Part shown: one piece after another, positions 12,714 to 26,344 of the stretch
Position numbering within the stretch: position 1 is the stretch's first letter
Layout: each line of letters opens with the position of its first letter
DNA from: Trichoplax adhaerens
Taxonomy: Eukaryota > Placozoa > Uniplacotomia > Trichoplacea > Trichoplacidae
DNA length: 64,000 nt
Assembly: GCF_000150275.1 (NCBI RefSeq)
Contig: NW_002060957.1
Span: 186,001 to 250,000 of the forward strand
Direction of reading: 5' to 3'
Program-made: the position numbers and the translations under genes
Notes under the pieces: model-generated
What the model saw: only the letters and a program-made list of their open reading frames with translations
Database searches by the model: none
Told to the model about the DNA's origin: nothing

Positions 12714-15124
12714 TTATGTTACTGTTACTGCTTGTTGTTCATAATTATGGTGTGTTCTCGGTGCAAAATCGTCATCATCATAATCATCGCCGTGATCATG
12801 AGCTATGATATCCTTATAGACGGATTGGATAGCACGATCCTGGATGGACTTTTGCAATGCAACACGAGAAGAATGGAATGTATCTGAGGAAAATTTCTTA
12901 AAATCTTCACGATGCATGGTACGCATATCCATTGGATCATTACTCTTAAAGACTACTGCCGGTTTTTTTGCAGACATTGATGGTTTGGCATCAACATGTC
13001 GGACATAATTGTCTCTCGATACAGTGCGTAAATCCATTTCACCATAGCCAAATATACTTTCGCGTTGATGATCTGGTAGGCATGGATAGCGTTGAGCTTC
13101 TTTCACATCGAAATGACAGTAATCTTCCTTCGATGTTGTTGCCGCAGTAAATGGCTTTTCACGATATGGAGTTTGCCGAGTACGTGGTCGTCGAATCTTT
13201 TTCGATTCCATTTCAGAGGAGAAATTACGAAAATCATTGTGCATTGTCGAACTTAAATCCATTTTTTCTGTAGGTGGACTGTATGATTTATCCTTAGCTT
13301 GGACTGGATTGATACGGCGAACAGGTTCACCTTCCCAGGCTTTAAAATCATCAAGATGAGTAGTTGAAGCTAAATAGGCAACAAGTAGCTTTAGTAAATA
13401 CATTGAAACTGTACTTTTCTTGTCAGATTAACCTATTTTTAGCACTACTTGATTTTATATTATAGGCTTTTAGCTAGAAAGTAACAGTTTAAATCATAAA
13501 CTAAAATTTTTCTTGGGGAACAATTATCAAATGTTTATCAGAGTAAATTTATTTAATCTATTTAAGCGCAGTTTTCTGTTCTTTAACTGTAAATGTATTT
13601 AAGCTTCTGGAATATAGAAGTCTATAATTTCAGCTACCAGCTCTATTAGTGCTTTTAATGATTTATGAAACTGCATACTTGCTTCTTAGCTGCAACGTAA
13701 AATCAATCTCTAAAGGAGTTGGTGAAACTAAACACATATAGATAATAAGAAACTCTAGTATATGCACTTTAAATTACTATTTTTGCCCATGAACTCATCT
13801 CTAACAATATTTTGTTCTATATTGCAGTTATAGGCTACCAAATGTAACTTCAACTATCGTTTGAAAGTCGTTAGCATTTTATGACGATGATCAAACACTA
13901 ATAACTTAATGCATCTATCGACTTTAAATACAGTTTTAAAGTAAAATTTTACGTCTTCACGTCTTAATCATATCTCGGTACAGAAATTATTCTTTCAGTT
14001 TCAAATCTATGTGCGTTATAATTATTTTGCTTAAGGTAAAATGGAGTTCAACATCTTTCGGCTAATACTTTACTATATCATACTGTAACACTTCACACTA
14101 AATGTGTTCATTTAGGGACTAATAATTATAGACAAGTATGTTTTACTATATTTCTAATATCATCAATTTAGCAGTATAACATATAAATTAGCTAAAACTG
14201 TCATGATATTATGATGTAATAATAAGAATTAAGACATCCTCTACAAGATATTGGAAATTCTTATTTATCAAATAACTCAATCCATTGCAAGAACTACATT
14301 ATTATCCGGATAAGAGCTAAAAGCATTAGTTTACCTTTTTCCTTTCCGTCGCCTACAGGAAATGTTTTACTACGGCTATGAATTTTCTTGAAACTTGGTA
14401 ATTTACAGTAGCCATGATCTTTATAACCAACCTGATAGTTGGTGCTTAGAGAATCTGTAACCTTATCTGGAGGTCGATATTCTTTATCATGCTTATATAT
14501 ATCTGTCGATTGGCGTATCTCTACAGGATATTTTATAAAATCTTCTTTATTAGTTGTCCTAAAGTTCATTTTTTCTTCTGGTCGAATAGTTAACAAGTTA
14601 GGCTTGGCTGTTGCTGCAGGTGCCGTCTGGTGTCGTACAAAGTCACCACGCGATGTTGTATGAAGATCAATTGATTCTTGCGGTGGCTTATATGTATTTT
14701 CAATTTTCCTGGGTCGTAATCGTTCCTCAGGTTGGAGAGCCCAACCTTTAAAATCATCTGAATATGTAGCTCGATATCGACTAGAAGCTTCAATATCAGG
14801 AAAGTTATAAGTTTGCTTGGCTCGGACTAATTTGGATGGACGACTACCTGTCTTGATAAAGTCCAGATATTGTTGATTATATTGCGTTAATAAATCCATC
14901 TCGCCACTTTGACCAACTAGCTCATTTTTTATTTTAACTGGCAGCAATTTAGGTTGGGGTGGAAAGTGGACAAAATCTGTTTTATTAGTAGTAGCTTGAT
15001 ATTCACTACCGTTATTTTGCCATAGTACACCATCATTACGTTTCGATAGCTGCCTCCGGTGATAGCCGTGATCCGTATATCGTCGGCTGTACTCACTAAA
15101 CTGATAACGAGATTTCTTTTTCAT
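12714..15124 (-). CDS. Stabilizer of axonemal microtubules (SAXO1/2, FAM154 family)
   Basis: SAXO proteins bind microtubules of cilia, centrioles and basal bodies through repeated Mn motifs. Two exons, 14335-15124 and 12714-13369, join in phase to give 481 residues. The N-terminus (SRYQFSEYSRRYTDHGY) matches the family start after its usual Cys-rich leader, which I do not see. At least six diverged repeats of the pattern (T)TxxxDFxxW/H...P follow, for example YSDDFKGWA, TTSRGDFVRH, TTNKEDFIKY, THLDDFKAWEG, TMHNDFRNFS and TVSRDNYVRH. MDLRT and MDMRT occur as in vertebrate SAXO (MDLLTT). The tail is acidic (DDYDDDD). The start at 15124 is the first ATG of the frame, but a short upstream exon with the Cys motif cannot be excluded. 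There is no GTAC array at its 5' end. Confidence 0.85.
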
Positions 15125-18100
15125 CGTGTATTTGATTAGTTTCCAACTGGATTAAATCGAAAACTTTTGCGTTGTTAAAATTTGATGGCCTCAATATGAT
15201 ACAGAGGATAAATTTAAGTTCAAATCAAGTCAGAAATAACCAACACTGTTGATTGCGTTAATGTAAATCTCGCCTTTTCAATAACTTGTATCCTGCAATA
15301 AGAAGATTATATTAATTAATTTACCAATACTGAAATAATTTAAGGTACCTCCTTATTACCCAATTATGAAGAAGGGAATATTTGATTATAACAACATCAC
15401 TACGCTGAATTACAGGTAAGGTATCCAAAAACTCAAGCGAATTGCATTTGTAAATCATTATGTTGACAAAGATATAATAAGAAATTGTCTACAATATCGA
15501 TGAATGAATCCTTGAGCCAAAATAATAGTTTCATTTCTTATTTGGATTATCAATAAGCTCAAAAATTATCTTCAATAGTAAAAATGGAATTGAGATAGAT
15601 TTTCTAAATGTTATACTGTACTGTAATTAACTACATGGTAATTAAACTTTTACTTTGGTTATTATTACAATTTTTTAAATTTAAAATAAAATCCATTTCC
15701 TGTAGCTATATTTATCTTCCTAAGTAGGAAATCTGATTACGTTAAATTGTAAATAGGGTAACCAAGAACACATGAGGGCATAGGCAGTGGGTGCTGCGTG
15801 AAAAGCGATTATTATCATCTTATCATAAATATCTCATTCAATATAGACATGGTAAATAGAGTTGCTCATATGGCATAAACTTATTGAAATACTTCAAAAA
15901 TCACTACACTATTATAAAAACTGAAATTATACTTATTTGATAAAAATATCATCAACCGTCCTAGCAATTATTTAAAGTAATACTAAAAACAACATCTTAA
16001 TGTGGCATTAAGATCAATATCTAATTGAAGCTCTGCATTTCTTAGGATTAGTAAAGGTTTACTTAAACAAGCTTTAGACATGCTACTTGCGTGATATTCA
16101 ATCATTGCTAGTCAAATTGACGTATATAAGTAGGAGAATAAGATAGAAATTTTATCAATTTTTACCCATAGATACTATGGCTCAATTACGTGTAAAGTTA
16201 TCTTGCCAACTGAATAACGATGAGATTTAACGTAAATTTAGAGTTGCATAGCCCAGCGAGTTCATTTATCTTATGTGTAAGAAAATATATTGATCATTCG
16301 ATAGGCTAACTCCGTGAATAGATCAAATTAGTGGTCGCAATTAGAATTTTACTTGTAATTATTAAAAGCATCGGATATAACCCAAGTTAAGGAGGGTCTG
16401 ATATTTTAAATGTGGTAACATTATATTTAATTCTATACTTACTACAATGTTACATTGATGATTTCTTCTCATCCAATTCTCGCATAATCCCAAAACAGGA
16501 AGGACGACAGCAATTTTAAGACTAACAAATAGGTATCAAAAAATGGGCAATTGTTGTAAATTGTAACTAATGACAATAATACATACAACTCTTTCAATTA
16601 GGGATGGGGAATAAATTCTTTCTCGTCTGGATTCTAATAACTACATCAAATCAGTGTTGCCTAATAAAATTGTCAAGTCTAGATAGTAGTAAATCAAAAT
16701 TACTAGAGGGTTAAAATGGACAAATTGCCTGTTAAGACTGCTGATAGTTAATAATGAATATCATGTACTCCAAGCTTGTCCTAGTTACCATAGCAACAGA
16801 GAGCACTTTAAACAACGTTGGCAATGATACACTGCAGTAGAGCGGTAATAGTAACAATATTAAATATTCAGCTTATTATAGCAGTATTGAACGTCATCAA
16901 TGGATCATACAGTAAAATGAATAATTTATTCTAAACAGTATCTAACCATTACCATAATAGGCTTTTCATTATATATTGTTAACAAGATTGTCAATATGCT
17001 TCTTACTATGAAGGAGTATAGCTACCTATTGATTATACACAATGAGTAAAGTTATAACAATTTTCATCGCCGCAAATGTTATTTATCGGAGTATTTTTCT
17101 CGGGGGTTGTGCCTAACTGTAAAACAGTGATCATGGGGTAGTTAACACTTGATTAAATCTTAAATGATGCAACGTGTTAGTATGACTTAGAGAACATATA
17201 TGTTGACTTTGAGCGTGGGATTATCATCATTTATTCTATTACAAACGTTACCTTATTGAAGGATATTATTCAATGTAACAATTTCAATATTTTTAATTAT
17301 ATTGCGATATAATTTTGAATGATTATTTTGATACTATAATGTTCCGGTAGATAGTTAACTTGATATTTTGTTTCGATGAAACAACATCTTATAGACATTG
17401 TGCAGATTAGAATATTTTGTAAGATTCCGTCTTGGCTCAAAGTCGGATAAAATCTTATTTAAAGGGTCTCTTGACCTTACACTTGTATGAAATAATGTTA
17501 ATAAAGATATCTATCACTAGTACCAACGGCTGCTTTTTACTGATCATATTGTTTATCTCATTAGTTATACATAATTATCTAATCTTGCCTATTTAAATCT
17601 ATTTAATTTTACGGACAATCATAGCAGGCTATCAATTTCATATTGTATGACAAATTTAAACTCTACGCTAATAGTACCACTGCTGTGTCCTTTCCATTCT
17701 CGAAGAAACGTATTCTATGGCTTAAACTCTGTTGTGACCTTAAGGATATAGTCAAGCTCAAGCCTGACTTAATTAACGATTGATTTATGATGTCAATAAG
17801 TAATCTTTTAGGGAAAGCCAGGACGGTAATTGATTTATCGTTTGGCACTAAAGTAGGCTCATCACTTGCGCATAATCGTAGGAACGTTTAGATATTATAC
17901 GACCGTTCCTGCATAGTAAATGAAAATGTAAACCATTGAAAAGGCATTAGCTACTGATTTCTAGCCATAACAATGACTCGATTTATCACTAATTAAAGCA
18001 TTCAGGTTTACTCATCTATATGTGTATTTCTGATTATCCGATAAAAAAATCTCGATTAAATTATTAATCAAGTGAACAGTAGTAATGCAATAGTAAATAA

Positions 18101-18685
18101 TTAAGTGCGGAAGAGCTTTAAGCTATCATTACGAAATATAAATAAATTGTCAATGAGGCATATCAAGTATTTTTGCTTATAATATGTGCATCTTATCCTG
18201 TGTAAATTTATGAAGTTAACGACAGTAGCAATTGCAATTAGTTAGTCGCAATAGTATACAGACTTTACTTCATTTTTTACATTAACCTTGTTTGCTTGCA
18301 CTGTTGGATATTAATGGAAGTGCTGAAATGCTATAATGTTATTTATCAATCACACAGTTCCATTATTCTGTGGCCGAGGATTCAATAAGTATGCACTTTT
18401 GGAAGTCATGCTTCACATCAATAAGCTTTTAATATAGGGATTATAAATTCAGAAACTCGCTCCTAGGTTTGTCATCAAACCAGCGCTAGTTTGTAATGCA
18501 TTCAATCCAATCTCACCATATTTAAAATGACGACGAGTGACTTTTTATTCACATAATTAAGAATAGCGTACTGTAAGTTAAGCAATCACCGAATATGGGA
18601 TGCATTTAGCTGATGCATTATCAAGATATTCTGAAGTTGACTAGAGAAATAATAATTTGCAGAAGCGTTTATTATAACACCATCT
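15125..18685. other. 3.6 kb gap, no gene seen
   Basis: Sequence between the 5' end of the SAXO gene and the 3' end of PTCD2. It is AT-rich with scattered stops in all frames. One short minus frame at 17663-17848 has no recognisable content. No RNA gene or repeat array is apparent. Confidence 0.5.
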
Positions 18686-20865
18686 TCATTCCTCTGTAGT
18701 ATCACCAACATGATTTATTCTGTTCATAGATCGAAGACGAGCTTCAAAGGCCTATAAAAATAGAATAATCAATAGAAAGTGTAAACGTCGACGTGAAATT
18801 AACAAAAATAATGCACTGAATAAGAATTTCAATTACATTAAATTTTTCATTTAAGTCTGGATTTTCAAGACTAGTAACAGCCTCATTGATTAAAGTAATC
18901 GTAGGTACTTTTATTTTGAGAGTTGGGAATAGCTTTAAATGTTCTTCCGCAGCATCCATTATTTCTGATTGTCTTTTAGCATCTTTCAAACTTTTGATAT
19001 ACAAGTATAGGACCAGCTGTACGTATAAGTAAATGGTGCAACGTGAGCAGTCAGTCTTGTTAGTACCACAGTAATGTATCATGACAGTTTATCGATTAAA
19101 GAGAGATTATTTACATTAGAAGGTTTGAATTTGTCCCATTTTACGTATTCATTTATATGCTCTAAAGCCATTTCGGGCAAGTTCTGTGATATCAAGAAGT
19201 GGATATGGGTCAATTGTTATAGGGATCCTTTGGTAATAGTAAAAATAACCAAAACTACCTGACGTAACGCAGCACGAATTATCTCCTTGCGAATTATTTT
19301 AATATGACGTACTCTTAAGCCAGTTTCCATAAATTCACGAAGTAATTTAATACCATATAGAAAATCTTTCTCAGAATCCTACAAGGCATCCAGAGAAGCT
19401 AAAATTTTCCATTTCTTTCAAGAAATTGCTCAAGTCATACAATATTTTACCTGCTTGAGTAAAGAATAAATTCTAATGGCGTTGGTAACTTTGTTGGGTT
19501 TTATGCTATCGGCGAGCATCGCATCATATGCTTCCAAAGCAACTAGAGAAAGCAATATGCATTCAATGTAAATATTGTAGTTAAAAGCATATAATCGAAT
19601 CATTGAAGATGGGCTGAATTTGCTAGAAAGGACTCACGATCTGACCCCTTTTCTATTCTATTTCTAGGATCTATGAATTCATCCATCAAGAAATTGTAAC
19701 AGCCAGCATTAGGAAATATACCATATTCAGCCTGTAATTTTAAAGTACAACAGTTGGCATCAAGTCTTATGTAATAAGGGCTTAGCACATTGCGATAACA
19801 ATCACAAAGAGGTACTATGTGACATGCCTTATTCTTGATCATTTCTAGAGCCATCGCTGGATTCTCCAGTCGAATGCATGTACGTGTTAGTAAGGCCGGC
19901 AAGCCATCAAACGGCACACTCTTGCTCTGTCGATATCTTGAGAAAAAAAATAGGATAGGTACCTTAGCTAAGTCTGCCATGATGGATATTAAAATGCTCG
20001 CTTTTGATTGCACATCACTAGCACTTTGAGTGGCATATTCGAAAAGATACAGTCCTCAAGTGGATACTTTGTCGTTGTCATTATTGCAAGCCAGTTTAAT
20101 GCATAATTCTAATGTAAAGGTTTTTCTGATCAAGATACTCCAATTGTCAATTGATACCTTTTCACTGTATCCTGTAGAAGTGGTAAATTTTCTGGCTTGG
20201 TACAACCATCTATAAACTAAATGAAAATAGAAAATGATACGTATGCAATAAATTCAAAACTATTCGCTAGTTCCAATGCAGGAAAGTACAGTAGGCATTT
20301 TCATTAGGATTCAAAGGAAGTGATTTGATATTTCTTGCTAGTACAGTAACAACATCTACTTATCGGATTGAGATCGAGTGTGTATGATACTGTCATTTCT
20401 AAACCAACCAATTGCAAATCTTTAACCGCTGCATGTTTAGTTCGTTCTATTTTCTCTAACATGGTTTCGCGCAGTTTTTCTGAAAGAGAGAAAAAGGCTT
20501 CGTTGTTTATCGATGCATCCTACAGCCTACTGTGCAGCGTGCATGGAGGTCATTCAGCAATTTAGTTACGCCAATTTAAATGGTAAGAGACTGACCGATA
20601 TCTCTGCCTTCATTTTCAGCTTTGTGTAAATCCCATTTTTCTAAGGGACGTTCTTTAGGCTTTAAAAATATGCAATGTTGAGCTCCTAAAGTAGTACAAC
20701 AACAACACATGTTTGAATGGAGCTTTGTCCATGGCTAGGCAAGATACGAGCAAGCGATCCAATCATTAATTGCAATACAAGCTGACCTGTAGAAATAGCT
20801 CTATTCTTGACGGTCCATTGTCTCCATTGTACCAAAGTACGGCAAATGCTTGATCTCGGTAACAT
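18686..20865 (-). CDS. PTCD2: Pentatricopeptide repeat protein 2, mitochondrial
   Basis: PTCD2 is a mitochondrial RNA-binding PPR protein; in mouse it supports cytochrome b mRNA and complex III. Twelve exons give 362 residues with closed phases: 20787-20865, 20596-20652, 20360-20479, 20158-20209, 19963-20023, 19828-19926, 19638-19731, 19451-19542, 19259-19378, 19115-19183, 18837-19016 and 18686-18751. The start MLPRSSICRTLVQWRQW is a typical basic targeting peptide. The core ALEMIKNK + AEYGIFPN + CYNFLMDEFI and the later RIYSLLKQ...LLREF block parallel human PTCD2, as does the C-terminal EKFNAFEARL. MRPS27, a related PPR-type protein, is the alternative because YGIFP..N.LMD.FI also occurs there, but the C-terminal half fits PTCD2 better. 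The intron after IKNK uses a GC donor. The 36-base gap 19927-19962 might be coding. Confidence 0.75.
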
Positions 20866-21004
20866 TTTTCAATCGATTGTAATGGATAAAATGGAATAAA
20901 TTGCAACAGCGATGGATTGTTTAGCTTAATTTGAAACTGGATCTGCCAAGATGGAAAGCTCAATCAGCTCGATCAGCTCAATCATGCGGTTTTGATACTA
21001 CGTA

Positions 21005-21285
21005 GACTGGACGCTATGTGCAGTACAGTACGATGCTACAGTACGTATGCTAATGTACTGTACTGTACACTGTACAGTACTACTAGTACAGTACTGTACA
21101 GTACAGTACAGTACAGTAGAGAATATGTGGAATGATGGAAGACCTCTTAGACTAGACCGTACCGGTCCAGTCCGGTCCAGTTCGGTACTGGTACTAGACA
21201 CTAGACGTCGGAACAGGTGGTTGCAATGTGCTGCACCGATGTAGTGCACGGTACAGTACTGTACACTACTGGTGTTGGTATAATG
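21005..21285. promoter_or_regulatory. GTAC palindrome array 5' of PTCD2
   Basis: By eye about 14 GTAC cores fall within the first 125 bases, mostly as TGTAC or AGTAC chained into self-complementary runs. A stretch of overlapping GGTCC/GGTAC elements follows (21155-21205: ACCGGTCC, CCGGTCC, TCGGTAC), then another short GTAC group. It begins about 140 bases upstream of the PTCD2 ATG. Role in transcription is inferred from position only. Confidence 0.55.
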
Positions 21286-21399
21286 TACAGGTCAGTCAAA
21301 TACGTTTTGACCAGTCTATCCGAGGTAGTGCATGTTGAGAACGAAGGCAAAACTGCTTGGCTTGGCGATGCAGCTGCTGCTAACCCCTAGAAAATGGCT

Positions 21400-22650
21400 C
21401 CAAGGTACAAACTTGAAAAGCCTTCCTTACAATTATTTGTCTTTTCTATTCATATGAAAATGCAATACCCAAGTTTCAAAGCTAATTTTTTGTCCATCTC
21501 TTTATGCTTAACATTGCATTGCTACACCAGCATAAAATAGGACAACAATTGCAACAATACTACTTGATTGCAGTTCTGGCTTCTTCTCCTACCCATATGT
21601 GCTTCGTTGCAGATGGGATCTGTTTTCCAGTTGCAGCCACAGAGTATACAGGGTGTCTCATAAAAAATTACCGACGATTGAAATTATATGAAAACACAAT
21701 TTCAACATCAAATTAGATAAAGTTGGTATCAGTCTATTGCAAATAAGACGCTTTACAGTACGTGGGAAGACTAGCCACACTCATGAATGATCTTGTTCTA
21801 CAAGATAATACGAAGAGAGACTGTATTCGATAGCTTAAAATCGAAAATATCACTGAAATGCCTTCCTGACAATTATTTGTCTTTCCTATCCTGATGAAAA
21901 TATAATGCCTAAGTTTCAAAGCTAGTTTGTCCATCTCTTCAAGCTTGGTATTGCATTGCTACACCAGTGTAAAATAGGACCAGAATTGCTACAATACTAC
22001 TTGATTACAGCTCTAGGTTCTTCTTCTGCCCATATGCGCTTAGCTGCAGATGGGATCTATTTTTCAGTTGAATTGGCAACCTCAGAGTATAGGAAGACTA
22101 GTCAAACTCATGAATGATGTTGTTCTACAATACAATTCGAAGAGAGGCTGTATTCGATAGCTTAGAATCTGAATCTACAGTAGAAGTTTTAGAGTCAAAA
22201 ATATCACTGAAATACCTTTCTTACAATTACTGTACGGTATTTATCTTTCCTATCCAGATGAAAATGCAATGCTCAAGTTTCAAAGTGAATCTGTCCATCT
22301 ATTCATGCTTGGCATTGTATTGCTAGACGAGTGTAAAATAGGGCAAGAATTGCAACAATACTACTTGATTACAGTTCAGGCTTCTTCTTCTACACATATG
22401 CGCTTAGCTGTAGTTGCAACCACAGAAGACCGGTATACTCATAGACTGTCATGAATGATGTTGATCTAAAATATAATACGTGAAGAGATTGCACTACTGT
22501 ATGTCGAGTTAAATTGGCAATCGCAGAGTACGTGAAGACTAGTCACATTCATGAATGATGCTGTTCTACACTATAATACGAGGACAGACCGTATTCGATA
22601 GCTTAGAATCGAGATCGAACAGTTCTAGAGTCAAAAAGTCACTTAATATT
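21400..22650. repeat. Long tandem repeat, three copies plus remnant, unit 350-440 bp
   Basis: The landmark ACAATTATTTGTCTTT recurs near 21430 and 21870, and in altered form near 22225. Each is followed by ATGAAAATGCAAT..CAAGTTTCAAAG, a GCATTGCTACACCAG block and an ACTACTTGATT block. A second landmark, CTCATGAATGAT with CGAAGAGAG..TGTATTCGATAGCTTA, recurs near 21780, 22105 and in a partial copy near 22550. Copies are diverged and carry no shared open frame. Confidence 0.8.
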
Positions 22651-23073
22651 GTATTTGTTCGGATATTCATGTTGATCCCAACAAGTAATGCATGATATTG
22701 AACGATGCTGTAAATGCGTGTAAAAGTATAACATGCTTTATATCCTTTGCCTTAGTACTGTACAAGGTGATGAGCTGCATTAATTTTGCAACCTTCGGCT
22801 ATAAATTGATTCTATTTAAATCTATCTTCACTGTTAATAAACAAGAAGTTATTAACTGTAAGCTATTGAAAGGTAAAAATAAATCAACAGTAATTAGAAA
22901 TTGAGAATTCTTATCCGTCGTACTCTGTAAGAAACGACGATAGCGTTGTGAAATCTTCTAAACATTTTTAATCAATTTTGCCCGAGGCCCAATATGCAAT
23001 ATCGCATTTTCATCTTGACCGATTAAGCACCATGAAAGATAGACCCGGAATTTCATTATTATTTAAACTAGCT

Positions 23074-26000
23074 TCATGGATCCTCGTTCATTGATTTTAT
23101 TCTTTGCTTCATTTCATTGACCCACCGACAGCAAATGGTTCTGTTTTCAGCCTAAAGGGATAAGAAACAATTTTAAGTGACAACATTATAACGAAATCAC
23201 ACTTCTAATCAAGCTTACACGATATTGGATTGGTTTTTTATTTTTTGAGCTTAAAGATGACGAAATCGTAGTCATCATCATGATGTCATCTTTAGTTTCA
23301 TGAATGTTGACATAAATAAGATTCAACTATAGAAGCAGAGCGAGTTGAAATTGGTTATAATTACGTAACCTGTCGCTAAATTACAAAAGCATAGAATTCA
23401 GGAAAAAAACCGTTTAAATAAAATTGCTTCTTTACCGGAATACATGCTTTCACCATATATTTATCATGTGGCCTGGGCTTCGTCAGTAATAATGCTTTCT
23501 CAAAGAGGAATAATTTTCGTTCTTTCCTTGGCCAAAGCTTGTGGAACTTTCCCTGCATAAAAATAAATAAAAAAATTGCATTCAACGTGTAAGGCCAATT
23601 GGCAAGCAGCTTGCAATAGCCAATTTTAATTCTGAAACGACTACCTCCATTATAAAATCCCCGTAGTTTTCTTGCAAGTTGGTGATACACTGATTTATAA
23701 AAATCATTTTAAGCGTTATTAATTATACAATTATATCAAGTCATAGATCAATTATCCGTGATATAGTTGCTGTAATGGATATCGTTAATTCTATCCGTTT
23801 AAGTTATTCTTTTCTTACAAGTTGAGCCTTTGATTTTTTATCCGGAATGAATGATTTTTCAATATTCTAAACATTGAAAGTAGGCCAGTCATGCCTTTAT
23901 ATTGACTTAAAAATTTTAAATTTATGCAGACTAACCTGAATGCTGTTCGCCATATCATATAATTTTTTACTCTCATTCACTCGATCTGCTATCGTTGACA
24001 TAAATTCGATAGCCGCCTATAAATAATTAATTATTATTTAGCTCGAATCAGCTTTAACCCTATTCTAAATAAACTATCACTACTTAATACTGGCATTACT
24101 AATGTATCCTATATTAATTAATGATTAGTGTCATTTTTCATATGAATAACGTCATTACTTTTACAATTCCCTGATCTTTCACTGAACCATCCAAATACTT
24201 GAGTATTTCCTGATCAAAAAAGCATGAATTTCACGTTTGTTTCAATGAATCATTTATGAAGAAATGAGTAAAGCTTATGTCAATTTAAGACACAGTTAAA
24301 ATAATGGAAATGAAACAAGCAGTGATCCCAAACTTAATAGTATATACTCTTACTATCGCATATCGAATAAATACTGTCATGATCTTGCAAGAATTTTAGG
24401 AAATTGAATGAATACACAAAAATTAAATCTACGACCATATGAAAATACCTCCAAGATTAATTTATACTTCAATAATCTTTGTAAAGGTTTAACAAGGTAA
24501 GATTCTAAGCTCAGGTTAGTACCAGTATTTTCACGACATTCCTAAATCATCAAGTTACCAACACTTATAAATCAGCCAATAAACATTAAACTAATACCAT
24601 GAGAATCATGTACATTGAATTTGGAAATAGGACTGCTAAAATAAGTATGCAAAGTTATCTAATAAACGGCAGAGGTTATACAAGCCTATTTAGTAAATGA
24701 TATACATTTAAAAAAGTTTCGATAGTATCCTCTTTCATAATTCTTTGCAATGTAGCAACGGCCCTATCAAATAATTCACATTGTATTTAAGGCTTAGAGA
24801 GAAGCAGAAATGACTAAATGTATTTCAAATGTTGATCTTACTTATCATAGCTACATATATATTTTCCATAAATATTTTCAAATCCATTTAAACAATCCTT
24901 GAGAAAAATAAATTAAATGATTCACTTTTAGTCCTACTAGGTAACGAAAAGTATTTTTTGATCACTTTAGCATATTTGAAATATTAATTAGTAAAGTTAA
25001 TTTGATATATCGTAGAAGATCAAGTCGAAAAATAGCAAATATTGAGCCGTTCCTAGATAGAATTACTGCCAATATCCTAGAGTAGTCCTTTATATACCTT
25101 AGTTATGAACGTGGCACATATGCGAACAAGATTGCCCTTGCAGCTTTCAAGGGACCGAAGGAAGGAACTAAATTTTAGATAGGAAATTACAAAGATAAAT
25201 GATAGAATGTTAGCCTAAGCTTGAACTAGGAGTATTTAAGGAGTAAAATGTAAATTATCATGACAATTATGACTGTATAAATAAAATAATTATCAGAACT
25301 AAGCGTACAAGTAAACTTTAGCTATTTTATAAGATTTATTACTGGCAAGGATTAAATAATTCATCAAAATATAGATAAGTAACCCACGCCTGAAATTCCC
25401 ATATTTCATCGATGTTGAGAAATATTTCGTCGCTGTCTCCTACATCCATCATAATTTTCCAGTCGTTTTGAAATGGATGAAGGTAATGCTAGAAAATAAG
25501 ATCATGCTTAGGGAATCAATAGAGATGGTGAATAATTTAAAAAAATGATGATAAGTATAGCGCCTGGAGTAGGATAAAACTGTTTATAGATATCTATTAA
25601 TCGCTCAATAGTAGAGTATTAATCGTAGAAGAAATCAATCATATCAGATCTCATTTCCGCCAGCTAAAATAAGCACTTTGAATAGGTGTAATCAACTGAT
25701 AAGGTTGCTGAAATAATATCCGACAAATTCTCTCTGTTACGCGGTAATTTAACATTTTTGCCCCAATATAAAGGCTTGATGATATAATGTTAAATAGAGA
25801 CCAAATTTCTTAATTCTCATTTACTTTACGGCTAGATATAAAGTCATAATGACTCTTAACTATGCAAATATACGATACCTTGATCAGGATATCCAAATCG
25901 GAAACATAAGATTTTTCTGTTTCAATGAGTTCTTTAATTTTAAATTCTAATAATAGCTGATGTTTGGAAGCCATGCTAGATTTCATCTCCTTCATTTCAG

Positions 26001-26136
26001 CTGAAGTCGTAGAACAACATACGTCTTGATCAGTTCCTTCATCAGTCTTGCTGGCCTCACTTTGCATTTGGCTATCTTCAAGGCTTTGTTCGCTACAATT
26101 ACTTTCACTAGAAAGGGCTTTATCTTCATCCATGAA
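23074..26136 (-). CDS. Dbl-family Rho guanine nucleotide exchange factor, DH-PH part
   Basis: The DH domain loads Rho-family GTPases with GTP; the PH domain positions it at membranes. Thirteen exons join in phase: 25879-26136, 25388-25488, 25098-25167, 24842-24897, 24706-24763, 24449-24541, 24165-24209, 23936-24016, 23819-23866, 23645-23689, 23436-23552, 23219-23326 and 23074-23151. From the ATG at 26133 this gives 384 residues. An acidic, Ser-rich leader precedes the DH. Conserved DH regions are IKELIETEKSYVSDLDIL (CR1), GNLVRICATFITK, and LESYLVKPLQRLLKYKLIL (CR3). The PH domain shows RKLFLFEKALLL and ends with the invariant Trp in CCRWVNEM. An AG acceptor sits 3 bases before the ATG, in phase with an exon at 27074-27174, so the true start is probably upstream. 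The Dbl subfamily is not determined. Confidence 0.85.
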
Positions 26137-26344
26137 CTAAAGACCCAAGAGTAAATTGGATTCCTTAAATTTACTTATACCCGCTAAATATTACTGAAGC
26201 TATATTTATTTACTAAAATCCAGCTAACTAGCCAGATAATTGTCACTTTCTATTGGCAAAAGGGTCGTTCATTTCTTTTATAATTTATCTACGTATACAT
26301 GTAGATTAGAAATTATGGACAATCTAAATACAGTTTTTTAAACA

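Larger units (their letters stand above)
20866..23073. other. Gap between PTCD2 start and RhoGEF stop, mostly repeats
   Basis: It holds the PTCD2 5' region with a GTAC array (21005-21285), a three-copy long tandem repeat (21400-22650), and about 400 bases of plain AT-rich sequence before the RhoGEF stop codon. No gene is visible. Confidence 0.6.

Noticed and set aside
20024-20157. Apparent in-frame stop in PTCD2, suggesting a pseudogene or readthrough
   Set aside because: A 134-base intron between exons 4 and 5 removes the stop and keeps phase on both sides.
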